Source: Photorhabdus cinerea (GTDB lineage: Bacteria > Pseudomonadota > Gammaproteobacteria > Enterobacterales > Enterobacteriaceae). Taken from it: a stretch of DNA of 64,000 bases. The position numbers and the translations under genes are program-made. The DNA is taken from NCBI RefSeq assembly GCF_011189575.1, contig NZ_PUJW01000009.1, positions 124,001-188,000 on the forward strand, read 5' to 3'. Below the pieces are notes generated by a model that was not told where the DNA came from, ran no database searches, and was given only the letters and a program-made list of their open reading frames with translations. This document shows, piece by piece, positions 1 through 7,872 of this stretch; within the stretch, counting starts at the first letter, position 1; the number at the start of each line of letters is the position of its first letter.

Positions 1-206
1 TGAGCCATCAGAGATAAAACATTTTTGCTCCGCAACAATCCACCGTAAAACAGAGCAATTCCCGGAATTGTCATAAACAGAATAAGTACTGTACAAATCA
101 TCATAAAAGTATTATCTGCTTTGTCGGCAACCCTTTCTGCCGCTTGAGATAATGATGGTAAACAACTGGCCGCAATACCGACAGCCACAGAGAATTGTCT
201 TTTCAT
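1..206 (-). CDS. amtB: Ammonium transporter AmtB, N-terminal part (cut by window edge)
   Basis: Only the first 68 codons are inside the window, read from the ATG at 204-206. The translation begins MKRQFSVAVGIAASCLPS, a Sec signal peptide ending near SQAA. It continues into the first membrane helix of the Amt family, with the motif GIALFYGGLLRSKNVLS typical of AmtB. AmtB is a trimeric inner-membrane ammonia channel that is blocked by the PII protein GlnK when nitrogen is plentiful. It lies 22 bp downstream of glnK on the same strand, the usual glnK-amtB operon, so it should be driven by the sigma-54 promoter before glnK. The remainder of the gene lies outside the window. Confidence 0.93.
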   Translation of the reverse strand, partial: MKRQFSVAVGIAASCLPSLSQAAERVADKADNTFMMICTVLILFMTIPGIALFYGGLLRSKNVLSLMA

Positions 207-228
207 ATATATTATCTCTATCAGTGAC

Positions 229-567
229 TTATAGTGCTGCATCATTGGTTTCGCCTGTTCTGATACGAATAGCTTGCTGTAATTCGATAACAAAAATCTT
301 ACCGTCACCAACTTTTCCAGTGAAAGCGGATTGCTGAATAGCATGAATTACCTCCTCAACTAATTCATCTGCTACAGCGATATCTATCTTTACTTTAGGT
401 AAAAAGTTAAGGCTGTATTCAGCTCCACGATAAAGCTCTGCATGCCCCTTCTGACGACCAAATCCTTTTACTTCTGTTATAGTCAGCCCTTGAACACCTA
501 GACCAGAAAGAGCACCCCTTATATCCTCCAGTTTGAATGGCTTTATAATTGTCGTAATGAGCTTCAT
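229..567 (-). CDS. glnK: Nitrogen regulatory protein P-II 2 (GlnK)
   Basis: This is a 112-residue PII signalling protein, the normal family length. It senses 2-oxoglutarate and ATP/ADP, is uridylylated by GlnD, and in low-nitrogen shifts binds and closes AmtB. The T-loop tyrosine that is uridylylated is present as Tyr51 in RGAEYS, and the C-terminal signature TGKVGDGKIFV is intact. The start is placed at MKLITTIIKPF rather than five codons further upstream, because PII proteins begin MKL and a strong AGGAGGG ribosome site lies just before this ATG. It is followed by amtB and preceded by a sigma-54 promoter with an NtrC-type site, the classical Ntr-regulated arrangement. Confidence 0.97.
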   Translation of the reverse strand: MKLITTIIKPFKLEDIRGALSGLGVQGLTITEVKGFGRQKGHAELYRGAEYSLNFLPKVKIDIAVADELVEEVIHAIQQSAFTGKVGDGKIFVIELQQAIRIRTGETNDAAL

Positions 568-612
568 ATACCCTCCTACCACTCGGCTATTGTGTTTGCA
601 ATTAAGTAAATA

Positions 613-627
613 GCAAGGGATGTGCCA
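613..627 (-). promoter_or_regulatory. Sigma-54 promoter of glnK-amtB
   Basis: Read on the minus strand, the sequence is TGGCACATCCCTTGC, an exact match to the -24/-12 consensus TGGCAC-N5-TTGC. It lies about 46 bp upstream of the glnK start codon, which fits transcription beginning near position 600. In enteric bacteria glnK-amtB is transcribed by sigma-54 RNA polymerase with NtrC. Confidence 0.9.
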
Positions 628-692
628 GAAATTAAAAACATATAAAAATCAAACAATAATAAAGAAAATACAAATTACGGGGAGAGGAAGAA

Positions 693-717
693 AGGGAGAG
701 CAACGAATGCACTCCCT
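693..717 (-). terminator. Possible mdlB terminator hairpin
   Basis: On the minus strand downstream of mdlB, AGGGAG and CTCCCT can pair around a loop of about 13 nt, followed by a pyrimidine-rich tail (TTTCTTCC). The stem is short and the tail is not a clean T-run, so this is a weak candidate. It falls between the NtrC-type site and the sigma-54 promoter of glnK. Confidence 0.3.
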
Positions 718-724
718 CGTTAGC

Positions 725-740
725 GCACCAGATTAGTGCA
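725..740 (-). promoter_or_regulatory. NtrC-type enhancer site upstream of glnK
   Basis: GCAC at 725-728 and GTGC at 736-739 are separated by 7 bp, matching the NtrC dyad GCAC-N7-GTGC. The site is about 130 bp upstream of the predicted sigma-54 start point, a usual enhancer distance. A further GCAC half-site at 709-712 could be a second, weaker site. It almost touches the 3' end of mdlB. Confidence 0.65.
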
Positions 741-747
741 AATAAAG

Positions 748-2532
748 TTAAATCAATATCTCTTTCTCAGAAATTGCGCCGCATTCATTTAATGCATTAC
801 CTACTTGTTGTAGCTGATACATCTGATAATAACGCCCACATTCAGCCAATAACTGCTGATGGCGTCCTTGTTCAATAATTGCACCACGATGCAGCACTAA
901 AATAGTATCGGCTTCTACAATAGTGGACAGACGGTGAGCAATGACAATCAAAGTCGTTTGCTGACGAATCAATCTCAAAGCCTGTTGTATCGCTTGTTCT
1001 GTACCAGAATCGATATTTGCTGTCGCTTCATCAAGGATTAAAATTTGCGGTGTTTGCACTAACACCCTCGCCATAGCAAGCAGTTGTTTTTGCCCTGCTG
1101 ACAACGTATTACCCTGCTCTCCCAAGATAGTATGAAGACCATTAGGCAATGAACGTACTAATTCAGCTAATTGTACTGTTTCCAATACCTGCCAGATTTT
1201 CTCTTCTGAGATATTCCGACCAAGCGTAATATTACCAAAGAAAGAGTCAACAAGAACAACCGGGTCCTGCTGAACTATTGCCACTCCATTACGTAACACC
1301 GAATGAGACAAGGATGATACAGATCGGCCGTCAAGGTAAATTTCCCCCTTCTGCCACGGGTAATACCCCATCAGTAAATTTGCCAACGTACTTTTACCAC
1401 TGCCAGTATGCCCAACCAAAGCAACAAAACCGTGGGTCGGAATCTGCACATTGATATCTTGTAAAACTACTTTGTTATCTCGGTAAGAAAAACTCAAATT
1501 TTCTATTTCAATCCGACCGCTGGATAACGGCTGACTATCTATGCCATAACCTTGTTGAGGACTATCCATTAACTCAAATATCCTCTCACCAGAAACTACA
1601 GCCTGTTGCAGGATAGATTGCTGAGAAGCCAGTTCGATTAGTGGTTCATTCAGTCGCCCTAAGTAATTAATAAAAGCATACAATACCCCAACACCAATCA
1701 CCCCTGATCCACTGAATCCAAACAGCACTATAAGACCACACAACACCATAGCCGATAACAAACTCAGTAATGGCCTCAATAAAAGCCCATCCAACCGTAG
1801 TGCCTGCATTCTCACTTTATAATGAGCACGGTTAGTCAATAATATACGCTCACCAAAACGAGCCTGTTGCCTGAATTGCTGAACAACATGCATTCCATTG
1901 ATGATCTCGTTAAAGTCATCATTAATATCAGCCAGATAACTACGTACCCGCCGAATAATAGGTGTACTCAGGTGCTGATATATTGCCATGACAATTAACA
2001 CGACAGGGAAAATAAGAATGGCAACCAATGCCATACGCCATTCCAGCATAAACATAGCAATCAGCATCGCGCCAATTAGTGCTATACTACGGAATACTGC
2101 CGGAACCACATTGACATAAAGATCTTTAATAACTTCAGTATCGTTCGTTACACGGGAAATTAATTGCCCGACAGGTTGATTATCAAAAGCACTTAAAGGC
2201 TGACGCAATGCTGCATTCATCACATCAGTACGAAGTTGCTGAACTACATCAACTGACACTTGATTGAACAATAAAGCTTGAAAATAATGCAATGCAGCTG
2301 TAATCAGTTGCAAAACAACAAAGGTTATAGCTAGCCCTGCAACCACTTCAACAGGCATATTACCCGTTGCAACCATATTATCGATAAAGTAACTAATTAA
2401 AACCGGGCCGCTTACTTCCGCAATTGCAGCCCCCCACAGCATCAGTACCGCCAGCCCTAATGGTTTACGATAATTTTTTCCATAAACTAACAGACGTTTC
2501 AGAGATGGCCACAATTGACGAGCCTTAGTCAT
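748..2532 (-). CDS. mdlB: ABC-type multidrug exporter subunit MdlB
   Basis: This 594-residue half-transporter has an N-terminal six-helix exporter domain (roughly residues 20-310) fused to a C-terminal ATPase domain. The ATPase has Walker A GHTGSGKS, the ABC signature variant LSAGQKQL, Walker B ILILDEATANID and the switch histidine in VIAHRLST. It is expected to pair with MdlA as a heterodimer in the inner membrane; the transported substrate is not established. Its start overlaps the end of mdlA by 8 bp, so the two are probably translationally coupled. Length matches the E. coli protein closely. The name is secure; the multidrug role is only inferred from the family. Confidence 0.95.
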   Translation of the reverse strand: MTKARQLWPSLKRLLVYGKNYRKPLGLAVLMLWGAAIAEVSGPVLISYFIDNMVATGNMPVEVVAGLAITFVVLQLITAALHYFQALLFNQVSVDVVQQLRTDVMNAALRQPLSAFDNQPVGQLISRVTNDTEVIKDLYVNVVPAVFRSIALIGAMLIAMFMLEWRMALVAILIFPVVLIVMAIYQHLSTPIIRRVRSYLADINDDFNEIINGMHVVQQFRQQARFGERILLTNRAHYKVRMQALRLDGLLLRPLLSLLSAMVLCGLIVLFGFSGSGVIGVGVLYAFINYLGRLNEPLIELASQQSILQQAVVSGERIFELMDSPQQGYGIDSQPLSSGRIEIENLSFSYRDNKVVLQDINVQIPTHGFVALVGHTGSGKSTLANLLMGYYPWQKGEIYLDGRSVSSLSHSVLRNGVAIVQQDPVVLVDSFFGNITLGRNISEEKIWQVLETVQLAELVRSLPNGLHTILGEQGNTLSAGQKQLLAMARVLVQTPQILILDEATANIDSGTEQAIQQALRLIRQQTTLIVIAHRLSTIVEADTILVLHRGAIIEQGRHQQLLAECGRYYQMYQLQQVGNALNECGAISEKEILI

Positions 2533-4297
2533 CTTTATTTCCTTCTACTACCCCTTCCTCGTCATCTAGTGCTGCTTCAAGTTGCTGATAATGATACATA
2601 TCACGATACCATCCTGGCTGTTCTACCAATTGTTGATGCCGCCCTTGATGTATAACAGAACCTTGCTGCATCACCAGAATATTATCTGCATCAGTTAATG
2701 CAGATAGGCGGTGAGCACTGATAATAACGGTGCGTTGTTGCCTCCATTGGCTAAGGTTTTGCAAAATATTGTACTCAGTTTGCCCATCAACTGCCGATAA
2801 AGAATCATCCAGAATTAAAATCTCTGCATCTAAAAGTAAAGCCCTGGCAATAGAAATGCGTTGTTTCTGTCCACCAGATAGCATCACACCACGCTCACCC
2901 ACTTCCGTTTGATACCCCTCAGGTAGACTAAGAATATCTTCATGGACATTGGCAAGGCGGGCAACTTCTTCGATTTGTTCCTGTGTTGCATCTGGACATC
3001 CCAAAGCAATATTCCTGGCAACTGTATCTGAAAATAGAAAAGGTGTTTGATTTACAACAGCAAACCTCGCTCGCCACTCATCTAACCGGATATCAGCAAT
3101 TTTTATCGACTGGAAAAGAATTTCTCCATCAGTCACATCAAACTGTCTTTGTATCAGCGCAAGTAGCGTGCTCTTACCTGAACCTGTCGGACCACAAATC
3201 CCCAGCAACTGCCCGGGAGCTAAACAGAAATTAATCTGATTCAGAACAGTTTTGTTACTCTGTGGATAGTTAAACGCTTTGATATTTACATTCAAAGTAC
3301 TACGTTCAGGCGATAAATAGCGGGTACCATCCTCAATGACCGGCGGCTCTTGCAACAAACTACGGATACGGCTGTATGCAGCACTCCCCCGTTCAACAAT
3401 ATTAAACATCCACGCCAACGCTAACATTGGCCAAATCATCAAGCCGAGATACATCACGAAACTAGTGAGTTCACCAAGTGTCAAAACACCATTCAACACC
3501 ATCCAGCTACCACCACCTATAGCCAAAAAATTTGACATACCGATCGCAATAAAAATTGTCGGATCAAATCTGGCATCCACTTTAGCAACATACATATTCT
3601 TACGACCTGCTTCCACGGCAACCTGTTCAAACTGATTTGATTGCAGATCTTCAAGGCCAAATGCCTTGATCATTCGGATACTGCTCAAACTCTCTTGGAC
3701 TTGGTTATTCAGAGCAGAAAATGCACCTTGCGCGGATTTGAAACGGCCATGAAGCTGATCACCATATCGTTTAATGATAATTGCCATAATAGGCATAGGT
3801 AACAAAGATAGCAGAGTTAACTGCCAGCTGATTTGTATACTCATCATAATCAGCACTGCGCAACCCATAACCAACGAGTCAACTAAAGTAAGAACACCTT
3901 CACCCGCAGCAAATACTACACGATCCACATCGTTAGTAGCATGGGCCATCAAATCCCCCGTACGGTGACGCAGATAAAATTCGGGATTTTGACGGCTAAG
4001 TTGCCGGTAAAAATTATTGCGTAATTTAATCGCTAATTGATATGACGCCCCAAACAACCATAATCGCCATATATAACGCAGAATATAAACCATCAATGCA
4101 ACGACCAGCATAACACCAACCCACACCATCAATTGGTTAGATGACATAGACCCGGTACTAATGCCGTCAACAATTGCACCCACTAGATATGGGGGAATCA
4201 GTAGCAAAATAGAGATAATAATAAGCAGAGTCACTGCTCCAAGATAGCGACGCCACTCGCTGCGGAAGTACCAACTTAATTGAGAAAACAATCTCAC
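2525..4297 (-). CDS. mdlA: ABC-type multidrug exporter subunit MdlA
   Basis: This is a 590-residue ABC half-exporter, the same length as E. coli MdlA. The membrane domain occupies about residues 15-310 and carries the family-specific stretch PEFYLRHRTGDLMAHATND. The nucleotide-binding domain shows Walker A GPTGSGKST, a canonical LSGGQKQR signature and Walker B ILILDDSLSAVD. The Walker B region has Asp-Ser where MdlB has the usual catalytic Glu. This suggests an asymmetric heterodimer with one degenerate ATP site, as in other heterodimeric exporters (inference). It is first in an mdlA-mdlB pair, 86 bp downstream of decR on the same strand. Confidence 0.95.
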   Translation of the reverse strand: MRLFSQLSWYFRSEWRRYLGAVTLLIIISILLLIPPYLVGAIVDGISTGSMSSNQLMVWVGVMLVVALMVYILRYIWRLWLFGASYQLAIKLRNNFYRQLSRQNPEFYLRHRTGDLMAHATNDVDRVVFAAGEGVLTLVDSLVMGCAVLIMMSIQISWQLTLLSLLPMPIMAIIIKRYGDQLHGRFKSAQGAFSALNNQVQESLSSIRMIKAFGLEDLQSNQFEQVAVEAGRKNMYVAKVDARFDPTIFIAIGMSNFLAIGGGSWMVLNGVLTLGELTSFVMYLGLMIWPMLALAWMFNIVERGSAAYSRIRSLLQEPPVIEDGTRYLSPERSTLNVNIKAFNYPQSNKTVLNQINFCLAPGQLLGICGPTGSGKSTLLALIQRQFDVTDGEILFQSIKIADIRLDEWRARFAVVNQTPFLFSDTVARNIALGCPDATQEQIEEVARLANVHEDILSLPEGYQTEVGERGVMLSGGQKQRISIARALLLDAEILILDDSLSAVDGQTEYNILQNLSQWRQQRTVIISAHRLSALTDADNILVMQQGSVIHQGRHQQLVEQPGWYRDMYHYQQLEAALDDEEGVVEGNKDD

Positions 4298-4383
4298 ACG
4301 TGTATATCCCGAAGTAGAAATAAATAATGTAAATATCGATCAAAATTCAGAGTGATTGAACTAATTTTCTAAATAATAATCAG

Positions 4384-4845
4384 TTATTCTGGTATCGGCA
4401 ATGCAGTAGTATATTTTATTTTTTCCATCGCAAAGCTAGATGTAACATCAATCAATCCTGGAATACCGTTAACCATACGCTTATAGAACAGATCATAACT
4501 TTTCATATCCACAACTTCTACATGCATTAGATAATCACATTCACCAGCCATCCGGTAAAAAGCTAAAACTTCTGGCATTTGCTTTATAAATGCCACAAAT
4601 TGCTCATACCAACCACTGTTATGCTGCTGCGTTCTTATCATCACAATCACTGTCAATCCTAATCCTAACTTTTCACTGTCAAGCAGAGCAACTTTGCCAA
4701 CGATATATCCTTCATCTTCAAGCCGTTTTAGCCGTTTCCAGCAAGGTGTAGAGGTAAGATTAACTGCTTCCGCCAATGCATTCAGTGACAAGCTGCAATC
4801 TTTCTGTAATAACTTAAGCAATTTGCGGTCTGTTTTGTCTAACAT
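4384..4845 (-). CDS. decR: Lrp/AsnC-family regulator DecR
   Basis: This 153-residue protein has an N-terminal winged helix-turn-helix (LDKTDRKLLKLLQKD through WKRLKRLEDEGYI) and a C-terminal RAM ligand domain (about residues 65-150) with the MAGECDYLMHVEV core. It closely resembles E. coli DecR (YbaO), which activates a cysteine desulfidase gene in response to L-cysteine. The ATG at 4845 is chosen because AGAGG lies five bases before it; the two extra upstream codons begin with GTG and lack a site. The gene is divergent from a Cds1-like PLP enzyme starting 127 bp away, which supports a cysteine-detoxification role. It is probably autoregulatory, as is common in this family. Confidence 0.9.
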   Translation of the reverse strand: MLDKTDRKLLKLLQKDCSLSLNALAEAVNLTSTPCWKRLKRLEDEGYIVGKVALLDSEKLGLGLTVIVMIRTQQHNSGWYEQFVAFIKQMPEVLAFYRMAGECDYLMHVEVVDMKSYDLFYKRMVNGIPGLIDVTSSFAMEKIKYTTALPIPE

Positions 4846-4971
4846 ATCCACCTCTTATAGAAAATTTTTCCATAAAAAAACCACATATTAAGAAAAATAA
4901 TAATCCATTTCTCCCAGTATAAAGTTAATCTACTCATCATCAATTATATTCTAATCAAGAGTTAGTAATTT

Positions 4972-6024
4972 ATGTCACACAACTGGACTACCAAAGCAAT
5001 CAAAGAGATTCAGGCAGACTATCAACGCAGTTCTGATACTCACCTTATCCGCCTTAATTTACTGGTTTTTCCTGGTATCCATTTATACCTAAAAGATGAA
5101 AGTACTCACCCAACCGGTAGCCTGAAACACAGGCTTGCCCGTTCCTTATTCCTTTATGCACTCAGCAATGGTTGGATCAAGGAAGGTACTCCAGTTATCG
5201 AGTCCTCATCTGGTAGTACTGCTGTATCAGAAGCCTATTTTGCCCGTCTGCTTGGATTACCTTTTATTGCTGTTATGCCGTCATATACTGCGAAACGTAA
5301 AATTCAGGAAATTGAGTTTTATGGAGGTAAATGCCATTTTGTCGACCATTCAGCACAAATCTATGCTGAATCAGAACGACTAGCAAAAGAGCTTAATGGT
5401 CATTATATGGATCAATTTACTTATGCCGAGCGTGCAACAGACTGGAGAGGTAATAACAATATTGCTGAAAGTATTTTCCGCCAGATGCAAATGGAACCAT
5501 TTCCTGAACCAGATTACATCGTTATGAGTGCTGGCACTGGCGGTACTTCTGCTACTTTAGGACGCTATATCCGTTACCAAGGGCACAACACCAAGCTGAT
5601 CGTTGTCGATCCGGAAAATTCTGTATTTTATGACTGTTACCGTCAAAATTGTTGTGACACTCTTAGCAATTGTAGCAGCAAGATTGAGGGTATTGGTCGT
5701 CCTCGGGCAGAACCTTCTTTTATTCCCTCAGTTATTGATGACATGATACAAGTACCCGATTGTGCCAGCGTTGCAACAATCTATTGGCTAGAAAAACTAC
5801 TAGGCAGAAAAGTAGGTGCATCTACAGGGACCAATATCTGGGGAGCCCTCTTTCTCGCTAAACAAATGCATGAACGTGGAGAACAGGGATCGATAGTAAC
5901 TTTGCTGTGTGACAGTGGTGAACGCTATCTTGACACTTATTACAACCCAGACTGGGTAAAAAGCAATATTGGTGATATTTCACTTTACCTCAAGCAACTA
6001 CCCAATCTCTGTAGTTATAAGTAA
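4972..6024 (+). CDS. PLP-dependent cysteine synthase-family enzyme, probable L-cysteine desulfhydrase (Cds1-like)
   Basis: This 350-residue fold-type II PLP enzyme has the likely Schiff-base lysine at Lys52 (HPTGSLKHRLA), the substrate-loop motif SSSGSTAVS, and the phosphate-binding glycine loop SAGTGGTSA. These place it with cysteine synthase and cystathionine beta-synthase. The HPTGSLKHR version and the C-terminal SGERYLDTYYNPDWV resemble the Cds1 subgroup, which breaks cysteine to pyruvate, ammonia and sulfide. The gene is divergent from decR, whose E. coli relative controls a cysteine-degrading enzyme, so DecR is the likely activator. A sulfide-utilising synthase remains possible. The ribosome site (GAG at about 8 bp) is weak. 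Confidence 0.78.
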   Translation: MSHNWTTKAIKEIQADYQRSSDTHLIRLNLLVFPGIHLYLKDESTHPTGSLKHRLARSLFLYALSNGWIKEGTPVIESSSGSTAVSEAYFARLLGLPFIAVMPSYTAKRKIQEIEFYGGKCHFVDHSAQIYAESERLAKELNGHYMDQFTYAERATDWRGNNNIAESIFRQMQMEPFPEPDYIVMSAGTGGTSATLGRYIRYQGHNTKLIVVDPENSVFYDCYRQNCCDTLSNCSSKIEGIGRPRAEPSFIPSVIDDMIQVPDCASVATIYWLEKLLGRKVGASTGTNIWGALFLAKQMHERGEQGSIVTLLCDSGERYLDTYYNPDWVKSNIGDISLYLKQLPNLCSYK

Positions 6025-6056
6025 CATAACCGTTTTATTTCAATGAGGATGTTACA

Positions 6057-6755
6057 ATGAGACGAGCTGTTGTTGTATTCAGTGGTGGACAAGATTCCAC
6101 CACATGCCTTATTCAAGCGATTAATCAATATGACGAAGTACACTGTGTCACTTTTGATTATGGTCAGCGCCACCGTGCTGAAATCGATGTTGCACGTAAT
6201 ATCAGCCATTCTCTTAATGTTGTTGCGCATAAAATTCTGGATGTCACATTGCTTAACGAACTCGCTCTTAGCAGCCTGACTCGTGATAACATCCCTGTTC
6301 CTGACTATAATGAAAGTGAAAAAAGTGCCATACCCAACACATTCGTTCCTGGTCGCAATATCTTATTCCTGACTCTAGCTGCTATATATGCTTATCAAGT
6401 TGAAGCTGAAGCAGTCATTACTGGCGTATGCGAGACTGATTTCTCCGGCTATCCTGATTGCCGTGATGAATTTGTCAAAGCCCTGAATAAAGCTGTAAGC
6501 CTTGGTATTGCCCGTGATATCCGTTTTGAAACCCCATTGATGTGGCTCAACAAAGCTGAAACTTGGGCGCTGTCTGACTACTATCAGCATTTAGACTTTG
6601 TTCGTAGCCAGACACTAACTTGTTACAATGGCATTCAAGGTAATGGTTGTGGTACATGTGCTGCTTGCCATCTCAGAGCTAACGGGCTAGAACAATATCT
6701 GGATGCGCCTGAAAAAATAATGACTGAAATGAAAGCAAAAACACATTTAGCCTAA
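6057..6755 (+). CDS. queC: 7-cyano-7-deazaguanine synthase QueC
   Basis: QueC uses ATP and ammonia to convert 7-carboxy-7-deazaguanine to preQ0 in the queuosine tRNA pathway. The 232-residue protein has the PP-loop SGGQDS at residues 9-14 and the four zinc ligands Cys189, Cys198, Cys201 and Cys204 near the C-terminus. The start has GAGGA about ten bases upstream. It lies 32 bp after the Cds1-like gene on the same strand and may be co-transcribed with it. Later queuosine-pathway enzymes, Tgt and QueA, are encoded further along this window. Confidence 0.97.
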   Translation: MRRAVVVFSGGQDSTTCLIQAINQYDEVHCVTFDYGQRHRAEIDVARNISHSLNVVAHKILDVTLLNELALSSLTRDNIPVPDYNESEKSAIPNTFVPGRNILFLTLAAIYAYQVEAEAVITGVCETDFSGYPDCRDEFVKALNKAVSLGIARDIRFETPLMWLNKAETWALSDYYQHLDFVRSQTLTCYNGIQGNGCGTCAACHLRANGLEQYLDAPEKIMTEMKAKTHLA

Positions 6756-6762
6756 TGCAAAT

Positions 6763-6792
6763 GGCAATGGGAGTCTTTTGCTCTCATTGTCC
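6763..6792. terminator. Imperfect hairpin between converging queC and fadM
   Basis: GGCAATGGGAG and CTCTCATTGTCC can pair with one mismatch and a bulge around a short T-rich loop. The position between convergent genes suits a shared terminator, but there is no clean T-run and it overlaps the fadM stop codon. Confidence 0.3.
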
Positions 6793-7191
6793 TGTTTTCA
6801 CCAACGCTTTCATTATTTCACGTAGTTCACCTTCAATAGACAACGCTTTCTGCGTTTGTCTATCAATCCAAACAAACGTAGTTTTCGCATCTGCAATGAG
6901 TTGATTATCCTTTCTACGTATTATCTGCTGAGAAAATACACCACTTCTATTCCTCAACTCCGTTAATCGGCAATCCACCTCTAATTCATCGCCAAGAACT
7001 GCTGAACTACGATAATTAATATTAATGTTAACCACCGCAAACCCAACATCATTTTTCTGTATCCATTCCACTACAGAATATTTATGCAACCATTCCCAGC
7101 GGGCACTTTCCATAAACTCCAAATAGCGAGCATTGTTCACATGTTGAAATAAATCTATATGATAGCCATGAACTTTTATAATTGAACTCAT
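6784..7191 (-). CDS. fadM: Long-chain acyl-CoA thioesterase FadM (YbaW)
   Basis: This 135-residue single hotdog-fold thioesterase contains the family motif HIDLFQHVNNARYLEFMESA near the N-terminus, which includes the likely catalytic Asp, and the core strand VVNININYRS. E. coli FadM hydrolyses long-chain acyl-CoAs and assists beta-oxidation of unusual fatty acids. The start at MSSIIKVHGYH is preferred over an in-frame ATG 19 codons upstream because it aligns with the family N-terminus and has AAAGG upstream. It is convergent with queC, and ybaV lies upstream on the same strand, as in E. coli. Confidence 0.93.
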   Translation of the reverse strand: MSSIIKVHGYHIDLFQHVNNARYLEFMESARWEWLHKYSVVEWIQKNDVGFAVVNININYRSSAVLGDELEVDCRLTELRNRSGVFSQQIIRRKDNQLIADAKTTFVWIDRQTQKALSIEGELREIMKALVKTGQ

Positions 7192-7347
7192 AATATTGCC
7201 TTTAATGTTAACGTCACTCATCTGACCAGATTGATTTAACAATAGCAAAACAAAAAATTGACATTAATTAAAGTAATTTATATGTGATCTACTTCACAAC
7301 ATCCTCAATCACAAAACAAATTATGAATGAGGATGCTGGATGATACA

Positions 7348-7722
7348 CTAGTAACTTAACTTACTTCTGTTCCGCTCAATGAAAACCGGCCCTATTCCCT
7401 GAACCTCCTGTAATTGTTCCACTGTAGTAAACGCACCATGTTTTTCACGATATTCAACAATTCCCTGCGCTTTTTTTACCCCAATACCATTCAGTGCTTT
7501 TGCTAACTCTTCTGCACTTGCAGTATTAATATTTACCATTCCCTTTTCTTCTACTTTCAAAGTGTCTTGACGCTGTAACTGCTTTTCTGATGAAGAATTA
7601 TTGGTAGTATTGGCTGTTTTTGCTACTTTGTCTTTTACTTGCTCGGCAGCAATTGCAAATTGTCCCCCACACACATAAAGCAAGCTAGCAAGTAAAATAG
7701 ATAAAACTCCCGATTTTTTCAT
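7348..7722 (-). CDS. ybaV: ComEA-type helix-hairpin-helix protein YbaV
   Basis: This is a 124-residue secreted protein. A signal peptide spans about residues 1-26 (MKKSGVLSILLASLLYVCGG), followed by a charged, low-complexity linker rich in Asn, Ser and Lys. A C-terminal double helix-hairpin-helix domain follows (about residues 62-124: VNINTASAEELAKALNGIG and TVEQLQEVQGIG). This domain binds DNA in the competence protein ComEA. Length and layout match E. coli YbaV, whose function is not established. The periplasmic location and DNA binding are inferred from the domains. It sits between ppiD and fadM on the same strand as in other enterics. Confidence 0.88.
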   Translation of the reverse strand: MKKSGVLSILLASLLYVCGGQFAIAAEQVKDKVAKTANTTNNSSSEKQLQRQDTLKVEEKGMVNINTASAEELAKALNGIGVKKAQGIVEYREKHGAFTTVEQLQEVQGIGPVFIERNRSKLSY

Positions 7723-7805
7723 ATCAATCCCTCCATGTTTTATTTGACGCAGAGAAGATTGCCACAGATAAATTTAAGCACAATGAGCAAGTATCAGATA
7801 TGCGA

Positions 7806-7825
7806 AAGGCCGCGAAAGCGGCCTT
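7806..7825 (-). terminator. Perfect hairpin downstream of ppiD
   Basis: AAGGCCGC and GCGGCCTT form a perfect 8-bp stem with a TTTC loop when read on the minus strand, 48 bp after the ppiD stop. Only TTTC/CTTT pyrimidines follow, so it is a weak intrinsic terminator or a processing stem. Confidence 0.6.
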
Positions 7826-7872
7826 GATTAGCAAGATAATTACAAAGATATTTGCGATATTCCCCGCAAACT

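Noticed and set aside
7300..7335. CATCCTCA / TGAGGATG inverted repeat downstream of ybaV
   Set aside because: Stem of 8 bp with a 20-nt loop and no T-run; too weak to call a terminator.
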